A stretch of DNA of 51,792 bases from Ectocarpus siliculosus (Eukaryota; Sar; Phaeophyceae; Ectocarpales; Ectocarpaceae): contig FN649733.1 of the NCBI GenBank assembly GCA_000310025.1, positions 1,788,422 through 1,840,213 of the forward strand, in the 5' to 3' direction. Shown one piece after another: positions 43,147 through 51,792 of the stretch. The position numbers and the translations under genes were made by a program. The stretch's first letter is position 1; each line of letters opens with the position of its first letter. The notes under the pieces were generated by a model. It was given only the letters and a program-made list of their open reading frames with translations. It made no database searches and was not told the DNA's origin.

Positions 43147-44244
43147 CATTACTTGTTGGTGCCAAAACAAAAAAAAACACACGGGCAAAAAAGAAGCGAT
43201 AAGGAAGCGGACCAGCACCGTCCCTACCCATTGAAAGATGACAACACCAAGCGGGAAACTCTGTAGACTGCAGCAGTATCTCTGCGACATCATCTCGTCC
43301 TGTGCATTGATTGCATCCCCACCTCGGCGGTAAATAGCTACATACATACAGTATAGTTGAAGGCCCACAAGCAAAGCCGAGAAGAATCGTGTCTGTCTCT
43401 GTTCACCGGATTTTTAGAGACATCTATCTATCTACCATAACAGATACATGGTGCTAAACGGCCACCGGTTACGCTGCGCGGCGAAGATGCTCTCAGAGCA
43501 CAGGACATTTGCTGGGGTGAAGGACGGGTGGGTGTGACAACCAACTGTCGTTTTCCTATCCATCCATGTATGTGTAATATGTATGGATCCGCGGATTTGA
43601 CTGTTGAAACAGTCTAAAAGGTCAGAGAATCTTTAGTTGAGCGTGAAACATGCCGCGCCCCAACGCCCCCCCCTCCTCCATGCGCCATCTCGCTGCTCGT
43701 CAGTATCATACAGCAGTCATCACAGAAAGATAGTACCCCCCAATGGAGGGAACATGCATGCGTTTGAGTTCTTCATAGCCGAACACCTACATGTAGAGGA
43801 TACATACCCACCGCAGGCTCCTCTACTCAAAAGTCTACCCATTATTAGGCGACACATCGTGGCTGGTGGATACACGCGGAACGTGGATTTTATCTTGTAG
43901 TCGTAGAAGATCCGAATATTTTCTTAGCGTGCCCTCGGCCTGCCTCTCGGTCATTTTTTACCAGGATTGTTGGAAGTTTTGGAGGAGAGAGCAAAGACGA
44001 GCGAGAGAGGCACCTACTACATTGTCCATCCAGCAAGCAAATAAAGAGCGCGTGTGTGCGTCCCTGCGCTTGCTTGCTGTGCGTCCTGGTTCCCGTTGGT
44101 GAAGCCGCTTGCCGTTGTCCACACCCCACTCGCGGGCTTTTTGTGCGGTGGTGAATGCCAAACATTCCGGCACAACGGGCGCTTCTTTTCTGGCTGACAA
44201 AACTTCATCTGCACACGTTTCCTGCCGGTTGCGGGTGTGTGTGC
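43147..44244. other. Mostly unassigned; possible exon on minus
   Basis: A minus-strand frame at about 44200-44050 (SARKEAPVVPECLAFTTAQK) has ordinary coding composition and could be an exon following the one at 44245-44766. No splice sites were fixed. The rest shows nothing. Confidence 0.3.
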
Positions 44245-44766
44245 CTATCTACAGGCGGGTAGACAACCAAGCAGCAACAAGCGCTCCAGGTGGCCTCCCT
44301 GTCTCCTTCCCTCAAATTGATTGTTGTTGTGGAACTGCTGTAACAGCAGTTGTAGGGGGGCGGGAGCACTTACTACACTGCTGTGGCTTGCGTGCGCTGC
44401 CAGAGGCCCGAGCGCTGGAATAATAGGCGGGGCTGACTTTTTTGCTGACGGCGGAAGAGCATCAGCGAGAGAGAGTCGGGGTCGGTGAGGCAATAAAACC
44501 TGCTGCTGCGGCTGCTGCGGCTGCTGCTGCTGCTGCTGATCGACGGGAGGGGCCGGTGTGGCAGGCAGTATGGAAGAAGCAAGCCGCCCTCCCGTGCAGC
44601 GGATGAACTCGATCTCCCTCAACGTGGATGGGCTCATAGAAGAGCTTCTCTCTGTCCGAGGTGAGCCAGAATCCTCCTCTACCCCTCTGGAGTCCCAAGC
44701 AGGTTGCTGCTCTCGGCGGGAATAGATGCTATTAATATTGCTGTTCAACCGGGAAAGTTGCTTCAT
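44245..44766 (-). CDS. Gln/Pro/Ser-rich probable 5' exon, unknown protein
   Basis: A minus-strand frame of 173 codons starts at Met 44766 (MKQLSRLNSN) in an AT-rich, promoter-like context. Composition is that of a disordered regulatory protein: an Arg/Ser/Glu region, then EIEFIRCTGGRLASSILPAT, a Gln-rich tract with Pro (44490-44540), and a Ser/Ala/Pro/Leu segment. The last ~50 codons are less convincing and an intron may begin near 44375. No domain is recognised, so this may be the N-terminal part of a larger gene running toward lower coordinates. Confidence 0.42.
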   Translation of the reverse strand: MKQLSRLNSNINSIYSRREQQPAWDSRGVEEDSGSPRTERSSSMSPSTLREIEFIRCTGGRLASSILPATPAPPVDQQQQQQPQQPQQQVLLPHRPRLSLADALPPSAKKSAPPIIPALGPLAAHASHSSVVSAPAPLQLLLQQFHNNNQFEGRRQGGHLERLLLLGCLPACR

Positions 44767-45710
44767 TTTTTTTTTCGGAGAACGAGAAAGGCGAATGGAA
44801 CGATAAAGAAGTCAACCATCATGAATGAAGCACTTGCGTACGGCGGTGCGCGTGCAACCACCCCCACACAAGCACCGAGCTGACCCCCTTAGCATCGTAC
44901 GCATAGCAGTCCGCGGCGGAGCCGCTTCAACACGCTTTGCCTGCCGTCTCTTTGGGTGTGTGTGTGTGCCATGTTACAGCCAGCAGCAGCGCAGTCACAT
45001 ATTTGACCGTGTGCTGCTGCCGGCCCTTTCTCTGCGTGTCGGATGGAACTTGGCCAGCAGGTACCTTCTTGGATTTTTCGGTGCGACAACGAAGTAACTT
45101 TTCGGCCTTATCTCACTGCTGCCTGGCACGAACAGCGGTATTTGACCATTCCCCCAGCGTTCTCCCACTACTACGCGACTCTGTTTGACGTTTGGAGTTG
45201 GCGGAGGAGGCTGCTCTATCGCCCTCTTTTTATTTTGGCACAACCAACAAGTCGTGGGTTTATTTGCGGCATTCGCAAAATTTGTTCTGTTTTTTGGTTG
45301 GCGCTGTTGCTTCAAATTCGTCGATGATGATGCCGCACTCGCGGTACACACGCGCAATGCCTACCATGCCGACACGCTCGCGTGGCATGTACGTATGCTC
45401 GTGCCTTTCCATGTCGGAGGTCGCACGCGGAAATAGCCATGTCTTTGCACAGACTACCGCTGTTTCGGTGTAGGCACGAGGAGAGAAGAAGTACACATCG
45501 ATCGCTCTTCTTTTTTTTTGTCGCTCTGCTCTCTGACGGCCACACACCACATCATCATCCTCGCGGACCACACCACGTTGTGCCTCCCACACTGTAGAAG
45601 GCCAGAGGTAGAGGTCGGCCAGTTCTGGGCTGCATCGTCATCCGTATGTATTGTAAAACACTTCCAACATACCTCCTAGACAGAGAATGGCTCATGTTTT
45701 CTTCGAGTGC

Positions 45711-45713
<3 letters not shown>

Positions 45714-45743
<30 letters not shown>
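45714..45743 (+). repeat. (TG)n microsatellite
   Basis: About fifteen TG units, followed by a short T-run. Confidence 0.95.
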
Positions 45744-45746
<3 letters not shown>

Positions 45747-45957
45747 TATTATTAGGATCGACCGCGCTAACCGGCTGACCAATGAAAAGACGTCAGTCTT
45801 AGTGCGGTTGAAAACACAAAACACTTCTATCTGCCATGAACTCGGACCCCGTGAGGGGGCAGCATGGGGGAGGCTAAACTATCCTTCGGATCAAAGACAG
45901 AAACAACAGCAACAGAAGAAAACCGGACGCGTCTACCAAGGCTATTACCTTGTACTC

Positions 45958-45980
45958 TAGTGTGTGTGTGTGTGTGTGTT
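45958..45980 (+). repeat. (GT)n microsatellite
   Basis: About ten GT units. Confidence 0.9.
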
Positions 45981-46966
45981 GCGTGGCAAAGTGGTGGTCT
46001 CCATATCGGAACACTCTTTGTGTATCTGTATGCACAGCAGTAAATGCGTATGTCCTTACGCTCTCTGCTGGCGGGTCACGTATGTCTGTACATGTACATG
46101 TACACATACCGGAAAATCCATATCCATGTATCCGTCCCAGCAGTACCTGTACTCTCACCTATTCCACGGACGGTGCACGAACCTCACATTTGAACCGGTG
46201 TGTTTGGGATAAAGGTTTTCTTTCACTACTTACATACTGCTGTTAGGAGGTTTCCAAATCGAACCAGGATGCGAGCAAGATTGAAGAAACCGCGTTGGCA
46301 TTCGAGGAGGTCGCCGCTCCATTATTGTACGCATACAAGAGACTGCAGGTGGTATGTGCTGCTGTACAATCGTATATGCATAGATTATGCGTGGAGGGTT
46401 TCTCCCCAATTATTTTTGTGGCTGACCCAGCACCTGCTGGCATCACTGCTAAATATTCAGTGTAGACTACATACGCTATCTTTACCAAATAACTAGTCTC
46501 GAAATAAGCCCAGTATTTGTACCCAGCCGGTTTCCCTCCACTCACTGCAAAGACTCCAACACATCCCCTTCGACTTGTACTGCTGTGGTTATATGGTTAT
46601 ATCTCGAACGGTATGACTAGACTAGTCTATCTAAGTTTGGACTCCAAAACATCGACGGAAGACTGCCCACTCGGAATTGCTGTGAGCTCACACAAAACAA
46701 TGCGGTGTTACGTCTATAATTTCGTATTTTCACGGTATTCCCGCCGTATGATCCCGTGTGTATCGGGCAAACCACAAAAAAATGAAAAAAGCTCGTGTCT
46801 GTGTGTGTCCTTCCTCTTGTGTGGTCCCGGCTGATACGTCAGGTACATACGCCCAAAGGTCTGTAAATTGGCGCCATGATAGATGGGGACGAACACACCG
46901 TAGTAAGAGCAGATGCTCAGTCGAGAAACAAACCTGGTACAAAATACCTTGTGCATTCAACCTCTA

Positions 46967-47202
46967 TGCCGTAAGGATGCGAGAGATGGCACCCCCCCCT
47001 GGACCGATCTTCGAGCCTCGGTTGCTCCACTATCAGGCTTGTGCCAACACCAAGAATGAATGGTGGTTTTGGAAACGCCTCGTCGAGGTTTTTTTTTCCG
47101 TAGACGTGTATCGGGCTCTTCTCCGCACCCGCTTGTTTGTGGAGTAATCGAGGTTTAAAAGTCGGTCCAGGGGGGGTGCCATGTCTCGCATCCTTGTTAC
47201 GG
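46967..47202. repeat. Hairpin / MITE-like inverted repeat
   Basis: Arms 46967-47030 and 47139-47202 are reverse complements with some mismatches. They share CGTAA..AGGATGCGAGA, ATGGCACCCCCC, TGGACCGA and CGAGG..GCTCCAC. A ~108-bp centre separates them. No ORF and no obvious target-site duplication. Confidence 0.75.
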
Positions 47203-48031
47203 TACATGCCCCTCTGGGTTGCATGTATGTTTGCATGCCCCCCCAGAGAAAATAGAATGTACACGATCCTCGGGCACAAACAAGCAGATTAGAGGTTCCA
47301 AGTGCAGGCACGTTCTTGTAATGGATGCGCGCATGGGGTTGGGCGACTTTTTTTTTTTTCCGTCAAGTAATGTTTGAAGTCATTTTATAGATGCGTATGT
47401 ATGTCGTAGGTGTTGGCGACACGTTCGCTGAGAAGGGAACACAGCAACAACAGGCGCACGCACTCATTCAAAGTCTCGGCAACACCCAGCGTGCAGCATG
47501 CAGCACACAGAGGAGAAAGGGCCCTGTGGGTCATAAAAGCCAGCACCTACTTCTATGACGCAGAGCAGTAGCAGATGGAGCAGCAGGTGCAGGAAACGAA
47601 GCAGCAGCTTGAGCTCATGATCGCCAGGCGCGAGCCAACGCAAACCAACAGATAGGAATAGCACATTCGGGCCGTCAACACTCCCCGTTGTTTGTCAACT
47701 CTGTGTTTGCTAAGCACAGTCGCAGCTAGAGTTGAGGGGCAGGGGGGATGCCCACGATTTCCCTCAGGTTTGAGCTGTTCGTCCCCCCCCCCCCCTTCTG
47801 GGCCGGCGAAAACCCGGCATTTTAGGGATGCGAGCTCGATGGTCTTACGGACTACGGCATGCGTTTACTTGAGTACCCCCCCCCCTTCCCCATCAATGGT
47901 CTAACGACTACGGCATGCACGACTATGAGTACACCCCCCCCCCCCCTTCCCCATCCCCACCGAACGCCCCTCCTCCGTGGTGGTTGCCGTCGTGCTCGCT
48001 CTCTACTCCACACTTTTTTGCGTCCCTCAAG
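47203..48031. other. Upstream interval of the PP1 gene
   Basis: The first coding exon of the phosphatase (its ~30 N-terminal residues) should lie here or further upstream but was not found. One short + frame near 47574 (MEQQVQETKQQLELMIARRE) has coiled-coil character and may be a relic of another gene. Confidence 0.35.
47823..47932 (-). repeat. Interspersed repeat family, fragments (copy E)
   Basis: Two adjacent terminal fragments on minus. Both contain ACTACGGCATGC followed by GAGTAC and a C-run; the first also keeps GGGATGCGAGCTCGATGG. They lie just upstream of the phosphatase exon at 48032. Confidence 0.65.
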
Positions 48032-51000
48032 GTAAAGGCCCAGCCAGGCAGGTTAACCTGTACGAAGATGACATCCGATCGCTCTGCCTGGTGGCGCGAG
48101 ACGTGTTCCTGGACCAGCCGTGCCTCCTTCAGTTGGCCACTCCCATGAAGATCTGCGGTATGTATGTGTTTGACGTATGCATAGATGCTGTTGCACATAG
48201 GATTGCAGTTGTTTTTTTTTGGGGGGGGCGAAAGGTATTCGACGTGTCTGCTTTGTCTCTGGCTCTGATTCAGTTGTAAGAATGGAGGGAGTAAAGAACG
48301 AAGCCAATGGGCGGGGGCGGGCGGGGGGGGGGGGGGATCTGTACCCTGGTATGTGGCGTTGGCGTTCTCAGAAGGCGGAGAGCGTGGTTAGTTGGTTCTC
48401 GAACAGAAACCACCCTTTGTAGTCGGCCGGTGCATGTTTGTGGCAGGGAGCCTTGTCCCCAGCAGCACCCTCCACCAGGACGGACATGCGGAGGCAAACC
48501 GGTTCGCCCATCCAGACTTACGGTTACTCGTCGTCTTGCGTATGAGGAGGCAAACCCTCCGCATGCCGCCTCTGAATGTGCACGTACCAAATCCATAATT
48601 GGGTGGTACGTCGCCTCTATTTTTGGAGTTGTGTATTGTTTGCTTGCTCATGGAGTGTGGGTAATTTTTTTCTTGTCTCCGCGTGTTTTTTTTTTTTGTG
48701 AAATACTTCTTGCCGGTCGCAGGTGACATCCACGGGCAGTACTACGACCTCCTCCGGCTGTTCGATCACGGTGGCCACCCTCCGCATTCCAACTACCTCT
48801 TTCTTGGGTGAGAGGGGTTGGTCTGTTCTGCGGGGTGGCCTTATATGTGTCTCGGCCTGTTCCGTGTAGATATGTAGGTCGATCCAAGCCCAAAAGGTTT
48901 GCTGTGCAGGGGTTTTGGAGCACGATCGCCGTCGACAATTAAGAAATCGAGTAGAGGCAGGCGTTTCCTGCCACGTCATCTGAGGTTGCCGCGGCGAATC
49001 GGTATGATCCTAAGCTGCTTCTAATTTTTCTTTGTCTTTCCCACGTCTAAAATCCCCGAGGGATTTTTCCCCCGGCTTAAGGTCGACCGCGGCTGTAGCT
49101 GCCCCCGTCTTCTTGCCCGTCGATTTAGACGTTTATGTTGCCTGTATGGTACTGCATGCATCACGCTTCTTGTCCGTGCAGCTGCAGGGGAAACACGACT
49201 TACGGCGCTGAAGTTTCCTGTGCCTTTTTTCAAAATTTTTCGCCCGTCGCTGCCGCGTGTTTGTGTGTGTGTTGCTTCTTTTTTCCAGGGACTACGTGGA
49301 TCGGGGCAAGCACAGCCTGGAAACGATCTGCCTGCTGCTGTGCTACAAGGTCAAGTACCCGGCCAACTTCTTCCTTCTGAGGGGCAATCACGAGTCGGCC
49401 TCCATCAACAAGATGTACGGCTTCTACGACGAATGTGAGAGCGAGAGCAAGGGGTGTACAGCAGTATTATCGTAGTGTCGCCGGCGGCGGCGATGGTGTC
49501 GTCGGTGCAGGCGGTGTGTGTCTGTTCTTTGCCGCTCGTCGTCGTTGTTGTTGTTGATGGTTTCAGGTGTGGTGTTGGCTGTAGTGTTTATTACGCCCTT
49601 GGCGCTGCTACGAAATCGTCTCCGACCTGGATCCCATGTTTGGCCTGCGCACCCGGCCGTCTCGGGTGGGGCGGGCACGGCGATTGGACAATCAGCACCG
49701 CCTATCCCTTTTCGTTTGCGGCGCCGCTCGTCGCGCGTGCGTAGAGCCAGAGGGCTGTTAGGGAAGCGAGAGCTTCAGAGGTTCGTTCGTAGCGACCTCC
49801 TCGAACCGCTAGCAACTCAAGAGCTGGGCTTTCCGTATATTGTGTCGGCCCGTCCCGTGTGACCGGCACGAGTTCGCATACCCAGGGGCTCTTGCCCCCG
49901 CATAAACGGTTGGCACGGCGGGGGGATGGTTGGTGCGGCCGGTCTCTCGGGCCGAACGATAGCAGCTCATAGCCTCTCCTCGGAGCATGAGCGCCGGTGG
50001 GCGTTTGGTTTGGGGTGTCCAGCCGGCTGCGGCAGATAGGCGTCGTGTGGCTGGGTGGCCTCTGCCCCTCCCCGCCCCCACCCCGTCCAGCCCCGGCACG
50101 GTGAGCACGGAATGGCCGCAGCCGCCGCAGCAGCAGCAGCCGCCGCCGCCGCCGCTTGCTTCTTTTTCGGCTGACGATTGTGCCGATGCATTCTGGAAGT
50201 TCCTCTCCCCCCCCAAGCCTCTTTTCCCCCACCAATCGCTCGTCGCTCAATATACCGAGAACAGCTGGCTGCGTAGGGAAAGTGAGTCCTCGACAACAGT
50301 GTCACGGACGAGAAACACGTCTCCTTTGGCTTTGTCTTGTTTTGTTTTGTTTTTATGTCCGCGCGTGCGCGAGAATGGTGCGCGCCCCTACCTCTTTGTC
50401 TCCCTCTCTCCCACACACACACATACACAGTTTCCCCGTCGCTTCCTCTCTGTCTCAGGCAAGCGCCGGTACTCCACCAAGCTCTGGAGGACTTTCACGG
50501 ACTGCTTCAACTGTCTCCCCATAGCCGCCATCGTGGACGACAAGATTTTTTGCGCCCACGGCGGACTGTCACCGGAGCTTTTCGACATGGAGCAGATCAA
50601 CAGGGTCTCGAGACCGACGGATGTGCCAGATACAGGTGAGAGGGCGGGGGGCGGGGGGGGGGTACTCATGGCCGTGCATGCCGTAGTTGTTAGACCAATG
50701 ACCTCGCAGCCCTACAAAGCCGAGTCACCACCGCAGCCTCGATTTATCCTTAAAACCTGGTATGAAATTAGCTAGACCCCCTCCGAGTGTTGGTGTCTGT
50801 ATCGAGCTTTGGGCCGCCAGCCAGAGTTGGGAAGGCCTAAAATATACTGATCGAGGAGGGGGGAAGGTTCAGATTTTTCCTCGACTTAGGGGAGTTCTAG
50901 TTCGTTCGGTCGATTGTTATTCCGCCAGAGGTCACTTGACTTGATGCCCCAAGCCTCATTTGCGTGACAAGTATTAATTGCGATTGATCTGCCTTTGTCG

Positions 51001-51380
51001 AGATTATGTTAATGTTTGGGTGTCTTTCTCTTCGTAACCCCGCGTACCGGAGGGCGAAACACACGCGCAGCATCTCCGGAGAACCTCTCACCGAAGCTGG
51101 CGCATTTGCAATTTTGATTGGGCCTCCATCAACTAGACCTTTTTCTGCTGCGATATTGATGACGTAGTCTTTGTCTACACATGAACGTACGCGATCGCGC
51201 GCTTGGTTTTTTGTTCGCCGTCTGACAGGTTTGCTGTGCGACCTGCTTTGGTCGGATCCCGACCGCGACATCATCGGGTGGGGAGAGAACGACAGAGGCG
51301 TTTCGTTCACGTTCGGAGAAGACATCGTCAGGGACTTTCTCGCCACGCACGACCTCGATCTGATCTGCCGAGCCCACCAG
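48032..51380 (+). CDS. Serine/threonine protein phosphatase PP1 catalytic subunit, partial
   Basis: Exons: 48032-48157, 48723-48807, 49289-49434, 50459-50635 and 51229-51380, all GT-AG with matching phases. They encode ~228 residues that align end to end with PP1 from about residue 35 to 250. Metal and catalytic motifs are intact: [32 protein letters not shown] and [24 protein letters not shown] and RPTDVPD point to PP1 rather than PP2A or PP2B. PP1 removes phosphate from Ser/Thr residues in nucleus and cytosol, with targets set by regulatory subunits. The start exon was not found, and the 3' exon (expected to contain the SAPNYC motif) lies beyond the window or is lost in the bad sequence after 51440. 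The exon at 48032 needs a G from the upstream exon. Confidence 0.95.
50660..50727 (+). repeat. Interspersed repeat family, truncated copy F
   Basis: A G-run plus GTACTCATGGCCGTGCATGC and GACCTCGCAGCCCTACAAAG, then divergence. It lies 25 bases after the donor at 50636 in the PP1 gene. Confidence 0.75.
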
Positions 51381-51439
51381 GTGACCATGCGGTAGCTCTT
51401 GTGCCCCGTAGGCTGTGTGCCGTAGTCTGCTATTAGCTG

Positions 51440-51792
51440 TGACCAGGGGGTGCGTGGGGGGGGGGGGAGGGGGAGGGGGGGGTACCTCCCAGGGTGTGTG
51501 AAAATGCCTCCCCCCACCGGCCCGTCCCCCATATTCTAAAGACTACCCGCAGTGTGTAACCAGCACCCCCGGGAAACCAAAATCCCCAGGAGCGGGGGGG
51601 GGGGGGAAAAAAAAAACCCAAATTTTCCAAGGGCCCCGAAAAAGGCCCGGAAAAACGGGTGGGGGTTTTTTCCCCCCGCCCCAAAAAAGAAATATTTTTC
51701 TTTGGCCCCCCGGGAAGCCGGGCCAAGCCTCCAAAAAACCCCCCCCCCAACCCCCCTGCTAAGAAGTTTTCCCCCCCCCGGAAGGGCCCTTC
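51440..51792. other. Low-quality sequence at the contig end
   Basis: Bases are smeared into homopolymers (G, C, A and T runs of 5-14 following one another), unlike the rest of the window. The same texture marks the right edge of the gap at 2795-2842. Open frames here are meaningless. Confidence 0.8.

Larger units (their letters stand above)
44767..46966. other. Intergenic stretch, no firm gene
   Basis: No gene could be supported. The region contains GT-rich simple repeats and several isolated TACTGCTG/CAGCAGTA strings. Confidence 0.4.

Noticed and set aside
49500-50250. Long frames in the PP1 intron
   Set aside because: GC-rich intronic sequence between exons fixed by PP1 homology; neither strand shows a family motif.
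51440-51792. Gly/Pro-rich frames at the window end, including a possible last PP1 exon
   Set aside because: Sequence texture is that of a failing read; no PP1 C-terminal motif (SAPNYC, GEFDN) is present.

Overview
The window looks like nuclear DNA of a brown alga (Ectocarpus-like stramenopile). Its genes are split into many short GC-rich exons (50-200 bp) by introns of 0.3-5 kb. It is rich in CAG/CTG, GT and poly-G/poly-C tracts. It carries a Cys-rich CCPLxCGQC repeat protein of a kind I associate with brown algae and oomycetes, and it has 48-N and 100-N scaffold gaps. The organism call is an inference. I see no bacterial operon structure, rRNA, complete tRNA or CRISPR.

Layout. 1-677 (+): 3' part of a two-exon (in window) Cys-rich secreted-type protein gene. 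981-3970: tandemly duplicated non-coding repeats, one copy of an interspersed repeat family, and a gap. 4767-10920: a 6.15-kb mobile element with ~195-bp terminal inverted repeats. Inside it are the broken remains, all on +, of a family-B-polymerase-like region, a superfamily-1 helicase and an HNH/endonuclease-VII-like Cys cluster. This architecture most resembles transpovirons (linear elements associated with giant viruses) and is the most interesting system here. 11967-17956 (-): a ten-exon gene for a ferredoxin/metallo-beta-lactamase fusion protein, reconstructed with continuous reading phase through nine introns, two of which use GC donors. 18009-20566: a near-perfect palindrome, tandem repeats, and a foldback element (19843-20559) inserted at TTAA; a related empty site lies 1.2 kb away. 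20564-20966 (-): a possible secreted-protein gene cut by that insertion.

21423-37446 (+): a GOLD-domain seven-transmembrane gene of the TMEM87/GOST family, with at least 13 exons. Its ninth recognised intron (5.3 kb) houses an antisense LINE retrotransposon whose single 1,237-residue ORF is intact. Two other introns contain reiterated copies of their own 5' splice sites. 37497-43146: two more full or nearly full copies of the interspersed repeat family, microsatellites, and a weak minus-strand gene candidate (about 40180-41210). 44245-44766 (-): a Gln/Pro/Ser-rich probable exon. 46967-47202: a hairpin element. 48032-51380 (+): five consecutive exons of a protein phosphatase 1 catalytic subunit, with the first and last exons missing. 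The last 350 bases and the edges of both gaps look like low-quality read ends.

The three well-supported host genes (a Golgi/endosomal membrane protein, a PP1 phosphatase and a predicted iron-sulfur/metallo-hydrolase) show no evidence of working together. The rest is mobile-element history.
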